Of a stretch of 64,000 nucleotides of DNA, positions 34,250 to 45,514 are shown in pieces. Numbering within the stretch: the stretch's first letter is position 1; each line of letters starts with the position of its first letter. Below the pieces are notes generated by a model that saw only the letters and a list, made by a program, of their open reading frames with translations, had not been told where the DNA came from and did no database searches. The translations under genes and the position numbers were made by a program. Source of the stretch: Pseudoscleropodium purum. Its lineage: Eukaryota > Streptophyta > Bryopsida > Hypnales > Brachytheciaceae. The DNA lies in the NCBI GenBank assembly GCA_963969395.1, contig OZ017796.1:47792243-47856242 (forward strand). The letters run 5' to 3'.

Positions 34250-34539
34250 AGAAAACCCCAAGAACACTCTTTAGAGTTCAACCTATTGTGCAAGATCTTC
34301 CCACAAAATTTTAATGATGAACATCTACACTTGTATTTAACATGGAATGTGCTCTACATCATTGTCTAAGTGGAAAGTTGCCATACAATTATTTGTAGAA
34401 GTGAAAGGGCTCTTTTAAAGTTGGTTAATGTTGTGCATGTGACTAAGTTATATACAACATTTGATAGTCATTGAAAAATGGTTGATCTCCTCTTTATCAC
34501 TACTACAATTGATTTCCCAATTTTAACCTTTAACCCTAA

Positions 34540-35315
34540 TCCATTGCAAAATGGTTAAACATCATGTTTAAGTTAAGTTTAGCCTTTATGGCAAATTTCA
34601 TTAAAATGGCGGTATTCCATATGCCATTTTCTCACTTTGACATCTAGGACAAGTACACATTGCTAACATCTAGGTCACTTTTAGATCTTAGAAATCTATG
34701 ACTAGTATAGATATTAGATCGAGCAGTCTAAAAAATCTAAAGTTGGTTTAGATTTCAAATATCTAGGAGAGTTATAGATTTCAAAAATCTAGTATTGATG
34801 TAGATCCTAGTACAGAAAAAACAATTCAAATTGCGCAGTTTGAACAGCCAAAAGTGCCAAATTAACAGAATACCACCATTTTAATGAAATTTGCCATCTT
34901 TTAAATTTTGTTCAAATGTCAATCTTATATAAAGACTTTATTTATGGATTGTCTATCACAATCCAAAATTCAAATAATTTTGTGCAATTACCATTGTTAT
35001 ACTTTTGTAGCAAAAAGTGAAAATAAGTTAGTAATTGTAGGAAAATCAATCCAATTAATTTGATTTTTTTTCAAGAAGGTAAAAGTAGAAGTGGAGATTG
35101 GTGCGAAGACTTACCAACTAGTTTATTTTATATTTTACATCTAATACACCTTCACCATTGACCTTCAAGTCAAATGTCACAACCACGCTATATCTATCCA
35201 TTTTATACAATTGAAATATAAAATTTTGATATTTTTTATTGTAAAAGAACCTATTTTCTATTTTCTATTGATGCTGATTTTTTCAGAATTATTCATGAAA
35301 AAATCAAATCATCGT
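34540..35315. repeat. dispersed repeat G, copy 1, carrying a small inserted element
   Basis: About 34905-35315 matches 62195-62600 in the same orientation, with blocks in the same order: ATTAATTTGATTT, then AAGTAGAAGTGGAGATT against AAGTATCAATGGAGATTTG, then ATTTTATAT, then a TTATCCA(C/T)TT-like word, then AAAAATCAAA. The part before it (34540-34587) matches 62140-62180 with the insert at 34588-34897 removed. Confidence 0.6.
34588..34897. mobile_element. 310-bp MITE with 30-bp terminal inverted repeats
   Basis: The left end is ATGGCAAATTTCATTAAAAT and the right end is its reverse complement; the two match over about 30 bp with one or two mismatches. The interior has several AGAT(T/A)TC-AAAATCTAG-like units. 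It has no coding capacity, and the superfamily is uncertain. Confidence 0.8.
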
Positions 35316-35486
35316 GTTTCGATCGCTTCCGGAAGATGCCAAGTTCGTCTGCAAGGTGTACGACTTTATTAGCCAGGAGCAGACTGAAGAAGCTCGGGAC
35401 TTCGCACTCCATCGCAACTTGCACAGAAACATGCCAGTCAGAACTCAGAAGTAGAGCAACGAACGACCCGGAGTGCAATATATAAG

Positions 35487-35765
35487 ATGGGTACTCCCAA
35501 AACCGCCACTTTTTGCTACTGAGCCTATGTTCTATTCTTAGACTGGTCACATTTTCACATGTTCTTGTTGACAAGTGAAAGGAGGTTCCAACACACCAGG
35601 GAACGTGGCATTTGGATACTGTATGCAAAAGTTATTAAGGAATAAAGTTTGGTTCTAAAAGCGTTTCTTCCACATAGGTACAGAACTGACTTTGGAGATG
35701 TACACAGTGTAGATGACGGTTTAAGATCAGTGGCACATTTGGGTGTACCTACCTTACGAGGTCGT
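35487..35765. repeat. relative of the 2547-3005 foldback element, single arm
   Basis: It is the reverse complement of about 2530-2795, through CCAAAACCG(C/T)CACTTTTTGCTAC, TTGACAAGTGAAAGGAGGTTCC and GCAAAAGTTATTAAGGAA. Only one arm and the spacer are present, so this is either the ancestral unit or a copy that lost its second arm. Confidence 0.7.
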
Positions 35766-38094
35766 GACGTGAAAAGAAAGTGCTGCTATATCTGTTCAAA
35801 TACACATGAGGTCGAACGCATCACCTGGAACTTCAGAACGCATACAAAATATGAGAACTCTGTACAGTTCAAAAGTCTAGCTTGTATACCAGATGGGAAC
35901 AGAATAACTCGATCAGGTTGCTGCCCACAGGTAACGACCATTGACATCGACAACATTCACAGCAGCAACTGAATTCCATTGAGATCATGACGAAAAAATC
36001 GATAGATATGACTTCAGTGCCTCAGAGCAAAGTACTAGAATATATGGGACCTCGTCTTAGTTAAACTGGCGTTTTCAGACTTTCAGGTCTAGAGCCTGGA
36101 AAAGTGCCAATCTCTTTTAAATCTCGCCATTTTAACGAATTCGACCACATACTGTACCTGAAGCCGTCGGTGTAGAAATCACATGGGCAATGAGAATTTT
36201 TTTTCAATTTGGCTCCAGCTTCGATCTAAAAGACACAGAGCCCTTTCCATACTCGATCGAAAGTGCCAAAACTGGTAACGAAGTTCTCCTAGACATTCAA
36301 ATCAACATGCGTAACTTCTCGTTTTCATCATACGAAAATCCTGTGAGCTTAATTGTGCAACAGGTTACAAACTTCAAGTTCAAACAAATGAATACGTCTT
36401 CCAGACGTCCAACGCTGTAACAATGTCTTTGATCGAGAAAGTTCTAACAGTTTCAAGGGAGTTCGCTGTAAAACTCTATTAATCCTATTTTGTAGATGTG
36501 TAGGCCTACTTCTAATGACGAAGCTATTTTGACCACCGAATTCTCACTAAAAGAGGTGATCAGTTGATCACAAAGGAGAGATGATCTACAATTACTTGAA
36601 CAATGCATGGAGACGCTGATAAGCTTGACAGTAAAGTAAAAGTGTGGTGAACATAGAAGCCAGGGGCAAAATTGTCAAAGCCTTGTTCCAAAAGCATGAC
36701 AAAAGGGGGCCAGAATTGCCCCTGATTAGGTCAAAATCAGGGTTTGTGGTTTTATTTAGTTTTACCAGTTATTTTCCTTCAATTCCCATATTGAGCTGGT
36801 TTTTGAGTTTTTCAAGTAGTACCCAAGTCTGATTTTTTCCTATTTTTTACTCCAAATAAAAATTTTATAGATTTTTTCACAGGTTCCTCTCCTGTGTTTT
36901 CAAAATTGCAACCCTGTTTTTTCCCAATTCCACGAACTAACAATGAAAATAACTGAGGTTCTCCGCAAACATTGGTCAAAATGCGACACTCTTTGCACGC
37001 TTACTGGTGGCGTTGCCTGAATAGCTACCGTCACTCCTGCTAGGCATTGAATTTGACAAGTTATCTGATGCACTAGGTGGCGCATTGTCCTCCACTCCTC
37101 CCGCTTGGGCTGCATCTGGCGCGGAGCGTCGAAAATTTGAAACAGCCCCTTCCTAAGTTCCCATTCTCGTCGCTTCGTTTCAATGCGAATTGAATGCTCT
37201 ACCCCGATAGAAGTTCACGTTCTCTTGCTGCAGTCACATTGTACCGACTCCCCCCTCACCAAAGAATAGCTATATGATCTGCCGATGGAGACTTGCAAGG
37301 CGTCCTGCACATTCGAAGCCCTGCTTGCAAGTCTGAGAAAATGTTGCAGCTTGTCCTTCTTCATGTGATGTTCTTTCTGCATCCGTTCTTGCTTGAACGA
37401 CTGCGGTTCAAGTATCTCATTGGAATGTGCAGATGTCGGGTTGGGCAGGTTCGGGGGCAGCGCGACCTCAATGGAGCAGCAGCTAGGATTGGGAGATCTG
37501 CTCGCAATACTAGTAGTCCCACCTGTAGGCCGTGCCCATGTTGTGGAGCAGCACTACTCACCTTCTCGACCAAGACATCACCGACTATAGTTGTTGCATT
37601 AGAGGAATTTTGGAATCTCCATAAGGCTGCTAAGAAGGGTTGAACAAGATCCCGAGATTACATTTTTTGTGGATGCATGGTGACAATTCCCCTATTTCTG
37701 CTCTTCGTTAGTACGGCCAGTTCTGATAGTACTGGTTGACAAATATGAGTAATGTAACAGAGGAGGCATGTGAAATTATTGTTTTATATTTAGAATAGAT
37801 GTATGATATGCAGAAGGTCCAGAAGGTCTGACAACTTTGGAATTATGAACACTCATATACTACTTGCCAACTACTTGCTAGTGAAGATATTCGCACAAGG
37901 TGAATCAAGTTTTTGTCAGAGATTTTCGTCCATATTGCAGCTCGATAGGGCTCCTGAATTAGGCTAGCTTATCAAAGTTTGTCAACCTTATCAAGAGTCT
38001 AAAATTTCTCTAATGTTGTTGGTGTTTTTAAGGATTCGATTTTCAAGAGGAAGATGTTCCCCCGATTAATTGTTGTTACAACCCTCACTTTAAA
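35766..38094. other. unassigned, partly genic composition
   Basis: About 35770-36640 and 36900-37650 have higher GC than the repeats. The best open frame (37293-37643, plus, 116 codons, Cys-rich near CRPCPCCGAALL) has no family I recognise, and an overlapping frame is also open. I see no intact gene. Confidence 0.35.
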
Positions 38095-38665
38095 TTTTAA
38101 ATGTTAAATATCAAAGGCGTTTTTTGAGATTCGTAGAATTTGCTCCAAATTGAACAAAAAGTCAATATTTTGATGAGTTGTATCAATTTTCGTGAATCTA
38201 AGTAGAGATGTTAGAGATCACCTAGGAAAAGAAAATACAATAATATTGCTTACGGATTGAAAAATTATAATGTTTAATCATGAGGGTGTTAAAATTGTGA
38301 AAGCAATTTGAGGTCTTTCACATGTAAAACCTAAAAAATTGGTTAAAGGCCATAACGCCCATAATCCTAATCAATTTACAGCTTCTCAAAATCTCTTCTA
38401 TAATTTCTTCAAATGAAATTCTGATGGGAATTTTTTTCCAAGATCTAGTGTATTTGAGGCTCATTTCTAAAAGCTCTCAACACTACAAAAGTCAAGATTG
38501 CAATGGATACCCTTGCACAAAATCTTGAATAGAAAATCATAGTCAATCATTTTCAAAATTGAATTTTGATGCTAAAACTAGATTTCAAAAAAAATTCAAA
38601 ATACAATATACTAAAAATATCAACTTAGTTAGGCTTCATTTTAACTTCAAAGTATTGGCCATACC
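38095..38665. mobile_element. family B TTAA element, decayed copy B2
   Basis: It follows the reverse complement of B1 through TTGCTCCAAATTGAACAAAA, AAGTCAAGATTGCAATGGAT and AAAATCATAGTCAATCATTT. Both ends are degraded: the left shows TTTTAAATGTTAAATATC in place of TTAACCCCTAAATG, and the right is cut off where LTR-like sequence begins. Confidence 0.65.
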
Positions 38666-38671
38666 ACCTTG

Positions 38672-41509
38672 GTGAGCAAGTAAGACATGAAGGTGAGAGG
38701 ACATCGGGGTGACTTTTAATTCAAGTTAAGAGTTCAAAATTGTAGCTCTTCAAAGTTAGTAGTATCTCAATTGTAAAATTCAAGGTGTGTGATTTTTGAG
38801 TAGGGATTTCAAGTTGATACTTTGATCCAAATAGGGCTTGCCGCATATTATTGGAAAGTTAATGAAAGAAGATAATTTTTAAAATGCTAAAGCTCATGAA
38901 GAGCTTAGTTGTAAGCTAGAAGTTATAAGCAACCAAAGGAAGTAAAGTCTCAAAGAACTACACCTCCTAAGGAACTTAGAACTTTAGAAGGTTGCAATTT
39001 TGTCAATATTTGATTCAATTGGAAAAATAAATAGTCCATGAAAATCCATAGAAATATTATATTACAAAAAAATGGTCTTTCATTTGGATTTGGAATTGAA
39101 GATAAAAAAAAGTCATTCCAATAGGGAGGTGGAATTCTAGACTTGGTTTTGAGACTAAGGTATGGAATTGGGTGGTCTTCCAAGATGAGAGTGTACCTCG
39201 GACGTCTTAGAGAGTGTAAAAGGGAGGTCTACCAAATCCTATAGAGAATACAATGAAGAGAGGTGGTTTCCCTCTTCACTACCAATGGTGCCATAGTGAG
39301 TAGCCATAGTGGCCACATGCACTAAAGATGGAGCCTCATTACAACTTTTGTATTACCATAGAGTGCTCTTATACACTCCTCGAAAGTAGTTGGATAGTGT
39401 CTTACTTTACACTAAGCCATAATGTGAATCCCAAGGTGAGTTCTAATATGAATTCTAAAGTTTGTGAGATTGTTTGGGCTTAGTGAGGACTTAGTTAACA
39501 TTCAAAGGCAGTAAGTGTAAATAGCCTAATCAGTGGTAAATTTTGATTTTTTGAAGTGTTTTTGGATGCATTTTGTGTGTGTTTTGTATGTATGTATGGG
39601 ATTTCATGCTATTTTGTTGTGTAATTGCCAAATTGGGTGAGTAATTGAAATAGTTGGAAGGTAGGTGAAGGTTGTGTATGAGTCCAAGTCGGTGTGAACG
39701 GAGGTGATTTATATTTAGGATCCAAGTTGGAGAAGTTGGCGGGGTCGATTACCATTTGGGAAGTTTTGTCTATGTATGCTGTGCCAAGTTGAATTGCAGT
39801 TGGGCAAGTTGGGGCGGTTCCAAATGGATTGTTGGCAATTCAGTCATCTTTACCGAGTGGGTAATTGTCTGGTTTGGAATTTCCTATTTGGACTGATTTT
39901 GTGTTTGTTTTTACTTACCCACTGTTGAAGGAGAGTCCAGTACGAGTCCCAGCCTGGTCCCAGCCTATCAAAAGTTGTGTATTTTTCTTTGTTTCTTGTG
40001 TATGAATGTTTGTGATTGTTTGTGGGTCACATTTAGAGATGAAGGTGCTAATTGGAAAATCTGTCGTTGAGTAATTGGAGCTGGAAGTGGAATTGTCTGA
40101 GTCCAAGTTGGAGAAGTGTGGAAGTCTATGTGTTAATGTGCGCAGAAAGTTGAAGTGATTATTGAGTAGGTGAGAAATTGATGAACTGTGAGTGAGTGAA
40201 TTCAAGTTGGTATGATGAAGATTTAGTAAGTGAGATTGTGCTAAAATGAAGCTTTATAGAAGTAGTAGTTGGTGGATGAGAAATTCAAGGCTAAGTCCCA
40301 ATTGGAAATTAGAAGAAAGGGCTTAGAGGGAATTAGAGTGCAGCAAGTGAAATGTTGAAGATTTAGTGTTGTGTACTCAATTATTGTATTGTGGTGAATT
40401 TATTCACCAAATTGGAGTTATAAAGAGTATGTTATAAATTGATGGATCATTGAATGAATTGTCAAGTTGTACATGGTTGAGAATGTGTATCATGTATGAA
40501 ATGTGAGTGAAACCAATCAGGATTGAGATGCGGATGTTGGAATTGTCCGTACTAATTGGAAGTTTGAGAGATTTTGAAGTTTGTTGTACGTGTGTGCAAT
40601 TTGGAAGTGTATGGAGGAGAATAGAAGCCAATTTGGTGTGGTTGGTGAGTTATCGATGAGCTCAGTCGATATGTGCAGTCAAAGTCCTAATGGGAGTGAA
40701 TTTGTAGTATAAGTGAGAGAAAATTAAGTGTAAATTTTGTTACAATCAAAGTTTTGAGAGACCAAGTTGTAAAATTAAGAAGAAGCAAGGAGAAGCGAGT
40801 AGGGACAATTTGGTTGCTGGCAAAGTAGCAGATAACAATTTGTAGAAGAAGTGAGTGTTGTGCAAACCGAATGGGAGACAAACTTGATTGGGTTGGTGGC
40901 TGCCTGATGATAAAGATCCGGTGGTTGGTGAAAAGGAAATTAAGACCGAGTTGGAATTAAAGCAATTGAAGAATAACATGGGAGTTACTTACCTTTGTGG
41001 CTTTAAAAGTGGAGTGCCAAATTGTGTAATTAGACTACCTTGTGAGAATAACTTAGAGATAGAAGATTAAGGAATTTTATTTCTTTCCTCTTATGTTGCA
41101 ATGTCCTATTGGTATTAGCTTTAATTAAATTAGAAACAATCCTATTTAAAAGACCTCCTTTAGAACGAACATAACTATTAGTTGGATAAATCCAAATAGG
41201 TACCAACTTAATCTACAATAAGCAACAATAGAAAATGGTGACACTTTCAAGTATTTATACATGTATGAAAGTTCCACTCCATATCATCAAATGACGTGCT
41301 TGATGTCTTGTGGGAATTAAATGAAAGTAATCATGGAGAATAGAGATTTTGTGACTAAAGTAGGAACTTAATATTGCAAGTGCGTGGCATGTGCATATGT
41401 AGTGTTAAAAAGATTTTGACCATTGGTGTCACTAGAAGTCAAGTACTACGTAAGCACTTGGGATGAGCCCAAAAGATAAGTGTCACTAAAAGACACAATA
41501 ATTGCTACA
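38672..41509 (+). mobile_element. LTR-like repeat, relative of the solo LTR at 58166, with about 1.8 kb extra
   Basis: The left part (38672-39480) and right part (41270-41509, ending TTGCTACA) resemble the start and end of the solo LTR at 58166-59461. Shared words include TGGGTGGTCTTCC and GTGCGTGGCATGTGCA. The middle (about 39500-41270) has no counterpart there and is rich in CAAGTTGG words. It may be a nested insertion or retroelement interior. No gag or pol motif was seen, and the left end lacks a clean TG. Confidence 0.45.
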
Positions 41510-41850
41510 ATAATGTTGTTGTTGCTAAGCAATATGTTGGTCTACTTATTGCTTTTGTTTACTCTTATAGCTCCCAATTTCCTATCCATTTGTTTGTTGG
41601 TTCTTTGTTTGTCCCCTTTTGGCATTGTCCCTTATGGTATGAGTCTTGTTACACTCTTGGATTCTTCCTCAAATCTTCTTACTCATCATAGCTACTAGGA
41701 TCATACTTCTTTCTACTATATTTGTCCTCCATGAATTTTATTTTATTTCAAAGACAAGTGGATCACTAGAATATATTTGCTTTGCACCTAGAAATAATAG
41801 AAGTAGGAACAAAAACTTTGAATTTGTTTGTTTGTCTTTTAAATTGGAAT

Positions 41851-42802
41851 TTAACCCCTAGAGTCCTGAACCCCATTTTTTGGCAACATAGCGATTTTCG
41901 ACAACTCACTACAGATGGAGTTTTTATTTTATTTTATTGAAATTTTCACACAACATTTTTCCAAAGAGTATCTTTAAAGCCCAAAATTTTTTATAACTTT
42001 TGACTACATGGCTAAAAAGTTATTGTATGAAATGTGATTTTCAACATTCAGTGAGCAGCCTAGGCAACAAAAAAAACTTCTTTAAAAATCATTTTTTTCA
42101 AAAATTAAAATTTTAAATTGATTCTTTAGATTTATATCTACATGGAAAGCTTTGAATAATTCCATTTGGATGGATGAATCAAAAGTTATGAGGAATTTTA
42201 GTTTGGGGTAGTTTGTGGATAGTTATGGAATCTCTACTTTGAAATAAACTTTGAAGCCCTTTATTTTACTCAATTTTAAATATTTTTGAAAAAAAACAAA
42301 AAAATTTAGGTGTAAGTTTTTTCTTACCACATTTCAACCATTGGGATTGGAATTTTTCAAGTCTATAAAGAAATTATTAACAACTTAGTACTTTAAATCA
42401 TTCTCTACTTCTTTCTATTTACTATTTTTTTTCTTATATGTTGTACAATTCTAAATGATCTAAAAATTTTCAAGCATGTAGACAATTTTCTTTGAAGAAT
42501 GAATTTAAAGAGTAACCACCATTTTGTACATTTTTTCATGCAAATTCAACCTAGTGAAGTGTAGTTGCCTGGATTTTTGCAGGGAAAAAAAAAGGATTTT
42601 TGTGAGTTCAAATGCTAATATCTTGTAATCGACATGATGAAAATTTCTGAAATTTTTACATCTTTTCAAAATATTTTGCTACAATATCCTACAGTTACTT
42701 GTGTCCAAAAATGTTTTTTTTCAAAAATTTGGTACTTGCACTAGATATGGCAGTTTTAGAGTGTTTTTGGTGAAAACATAGTCAAAAACTTGTAGGGGTT
42801 AA
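41851..42802 (+). mobile_element. family A TTAA element, full length (copy A2)
   Basis: Bounded by TTAACCCCTAGAGTCCTGAA and CTTGTAGGGGTTAA. It matches A1 along its whole length in the same orientation, for example GTGGAGTGTTTTTGGTGAAA-type right-end sequence and TGAGTCAAAAGTTATGAGG-like interior words. Noncoding. Confidence 0.8.
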
Positions 42803-45514
42803 AGTTACTACTCATTAGTTCCAAATGCACATAGAAGGGACAAGTCTATAGAATGCAACTTGTTGCCTAGTATTAGAAGACCTTTTTTTTCTTCCTTACT
42901 AAAGCCTTAATTTTTTTTTTGTTCTATCTTTCTAATTAATTGCCTCTCTCTTTGATTGCAAATCTTTGAACTTCTAGATATTTGACTATCTCCAACCAAT
43001 AGAAGAGAAATGGAGTAGTCAATAAATAATTGAACTATTTGTTTTTTGGAAGGACGACTACTATTGTCTAGATCTTTGTTATCTCCTTGGTAATCAATGT
43101 TACTCTTGGCTTGATATCTTATCGCTTATTGCAACCACCTTGGCTTGTTTTCTATAATCAAGTATATACATTGTTTTCTTTAAAGTCTATTGTTATTTGT
43201 TTGCAAAGTGCACCAAAAAAGTCTTCACTTATTGCTAGTAGTTATTCTAGTACTTCTTTTATCATGTCTTCATAGCTTTTTCATTCTTCCTCGTCTAGCA
43301 TGTCTATTAAAAATTGTGAAGAACTAAACTTATCATTCATGGCATTCAATTTAAGTAACAAGTATCCTAGCAGCCTTGAATCTACTTTGATTATTTTGGT
43401 TGTCGTTAAATCTAGCCTTGGAAAATAGAGTAAACCTCCTATTGTTGAGTCACTTTCACACATGTGTCCTATGAAGATGACAACATAAACCCACATGAGG
43501 ATTTGTCAAGCTATTGCATGACATTGGCATACCAATATATGACACCCAAATGGCTTAGCAATAGATCTTGTAAGTTGCACCTTTACTTCAAGAAGCAAAT
43601 ACTTCATATGCAACATTAACAAATTGTGGATGTTGCGACAAGTACCAAAAAACAAGTTGCTAAATAAAATGCCTTGCAATAAAATTCTTCTAAAATCCTA
43701 CATTCAAATCCAAAATCCCTTTGATATTATCTAATTACAAAAAATTGTTAGTTTCATTTTAAATCTAGTCTAATTTATTCATGAATTTTATTTAAATATA
43801 AATATTAGACAAAGAAATATCCAAATATAAGTATATTGAAAAATATGCATTTGAATATTTAGTCCCAAAAAAATTCTTCACCAAGTTTTTTATAATATAA
43901 TATTTAGAAATGAAAAAAATGGAAGAGGAATATGTATGTAAGAAACAACACAAAAAATTGTATAGTATATGAAAGGCCACACAAAGTATTTGATGTAATA
44001 GTCATGGCTTTCATTCCATAATTTAGTCATGCCTTTACTTTTTGAAATTAATTTCATAATTTTGGTCATGTCTTTTTACATCCAAGGATCCCTTTATTTG
44101 TCAATATCAACCCAATTAAAAAATATTATCTAGATCTACATATATAGATATAAGATTTAAGATATTGTTTGAACCAATTTTGACCTAAAGGTCATTAGTG
44201 GAATGACAAGACATGTGATGTTGAAAGAAAATTTAGAATTAAAATAGTTAGGCAAATGATCAAGTGCTATACTATTCTTCCAAGAAAAGGCCAACAAACT
44301 TTAGACCAAGCACAATATAAATAAATTTTCAAAAAATCAATTCAACTAGTACCTTGTTGATAAATCCCTTGATAATTTCCTTTATTGATCTAAGAGGAAA
44401 CTAAACTAAATTTTGATGGTTCATTCTAGGTTAAATAAATCATGAGAATTATTGTAGAGTTGTCCACTCTCAAGTTTTGTAATCAATCTCAAGTTTTGTA
44501 GAAGCCTTGATTTCAAAGTTTGAAATTGGATTTCTAGCTCTAGAATTCTGTTGTGGAGATCAATTGTAGAACATTTGGGAAGCAATAAGCAGTTGAAGCA
44601 GAAATATAGGTATGGACAATTGTAGGGGGCCAAAAAAAGGTGTGGCCTAAAAATTATAAAACAATTTATACTATAGTGTTTATAAAATAACTTTAGGTGT
44701 ATCCTAAATACTATAGGGTGTTGAATAATAGGGTGGATTAGAAAAAAAAAATAGACTTAAGATACCCCCCTTTACATTCATTTAATGGGCCAAAAGTCTT
44801 AATTTGTAGTTTAGAGTTGGCAGCTATATTTTTTATTTTTAATTTAGGTGTGGTAGTTGTATTCTTAATTTTGGGTTTAGTATTGGTAGCTAGTTTTTAA
44901 ATTTGGAATTAGGGCTTGAAACTAGCATTTGATGTAGCTTTAGGGAGACGTTGGCATGGAGTTCTAATCTTGACCGTCGGATGGAAAATGGTGCAAATCA
45001 ATGGCTTACAATCAATAGGATTTGGCACGTGCAGTTTCAACGAGTTTTCTATGTGAGTATTATAGACTTGTTTTTTATGCGCTTGCAATTCTAATTTGCG
45101 TAATGTATTAGGCTTTAGGCATTTGGTTTCAAGGCAGCTAGGACAATTTATAGGATACAAGATGGCTTTCAATTTGAAGATCAAGTTGTACGCGCTTGCA
45201 GATGATAGTGCGCAACTAGAGCTTGTGACTCCATTTTTTTTTGCCAAAGTGTCAATATTTATGCAAATTTGCAAGTGCGTTTGGAGATGGAGGAATGTTT
45301 TAATTGGCCGTTCTATTTCTAGGACTTCAATGACCAATGTCACATTCCAAAGAAGTTTGAAGCAATGAATCCCATATTCAAGTGAGAGTATATTATTCCT
45401 AAAGAAAGGGATTGTGTTGGAAGTGTTTCTAAGTGAAGTAGCCTTGACAATTGGGGAGAAACCGGTAGCAATGACTTTGTAGCACCTACACAACTGGAAC
45501 TTCCTAATGTTGAT
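42803..45514. other. AT-rich DNA leading into a decayed coding region
   Basis: No gene is seen up to about 44900. From about 44930 to 45514 both strands are fairly open; the plus-strand frame at 45096-45368 may be the N-terminal part of the decayed gene that follows. Confidence 0.35.

Noticed and set aside
35293..35628. 111-codon minus-strand open frame
   Set aside because: Half of it overlaps the dispersed foldback repeat, so the open frame is most likely accidental.
44909..45493. 194-codon minus-strand open frame
   Set aside because: It is antisense to the start of the decayed plus-strand gene; no domain or start context supports it, although it is the longest minus frame in the area.
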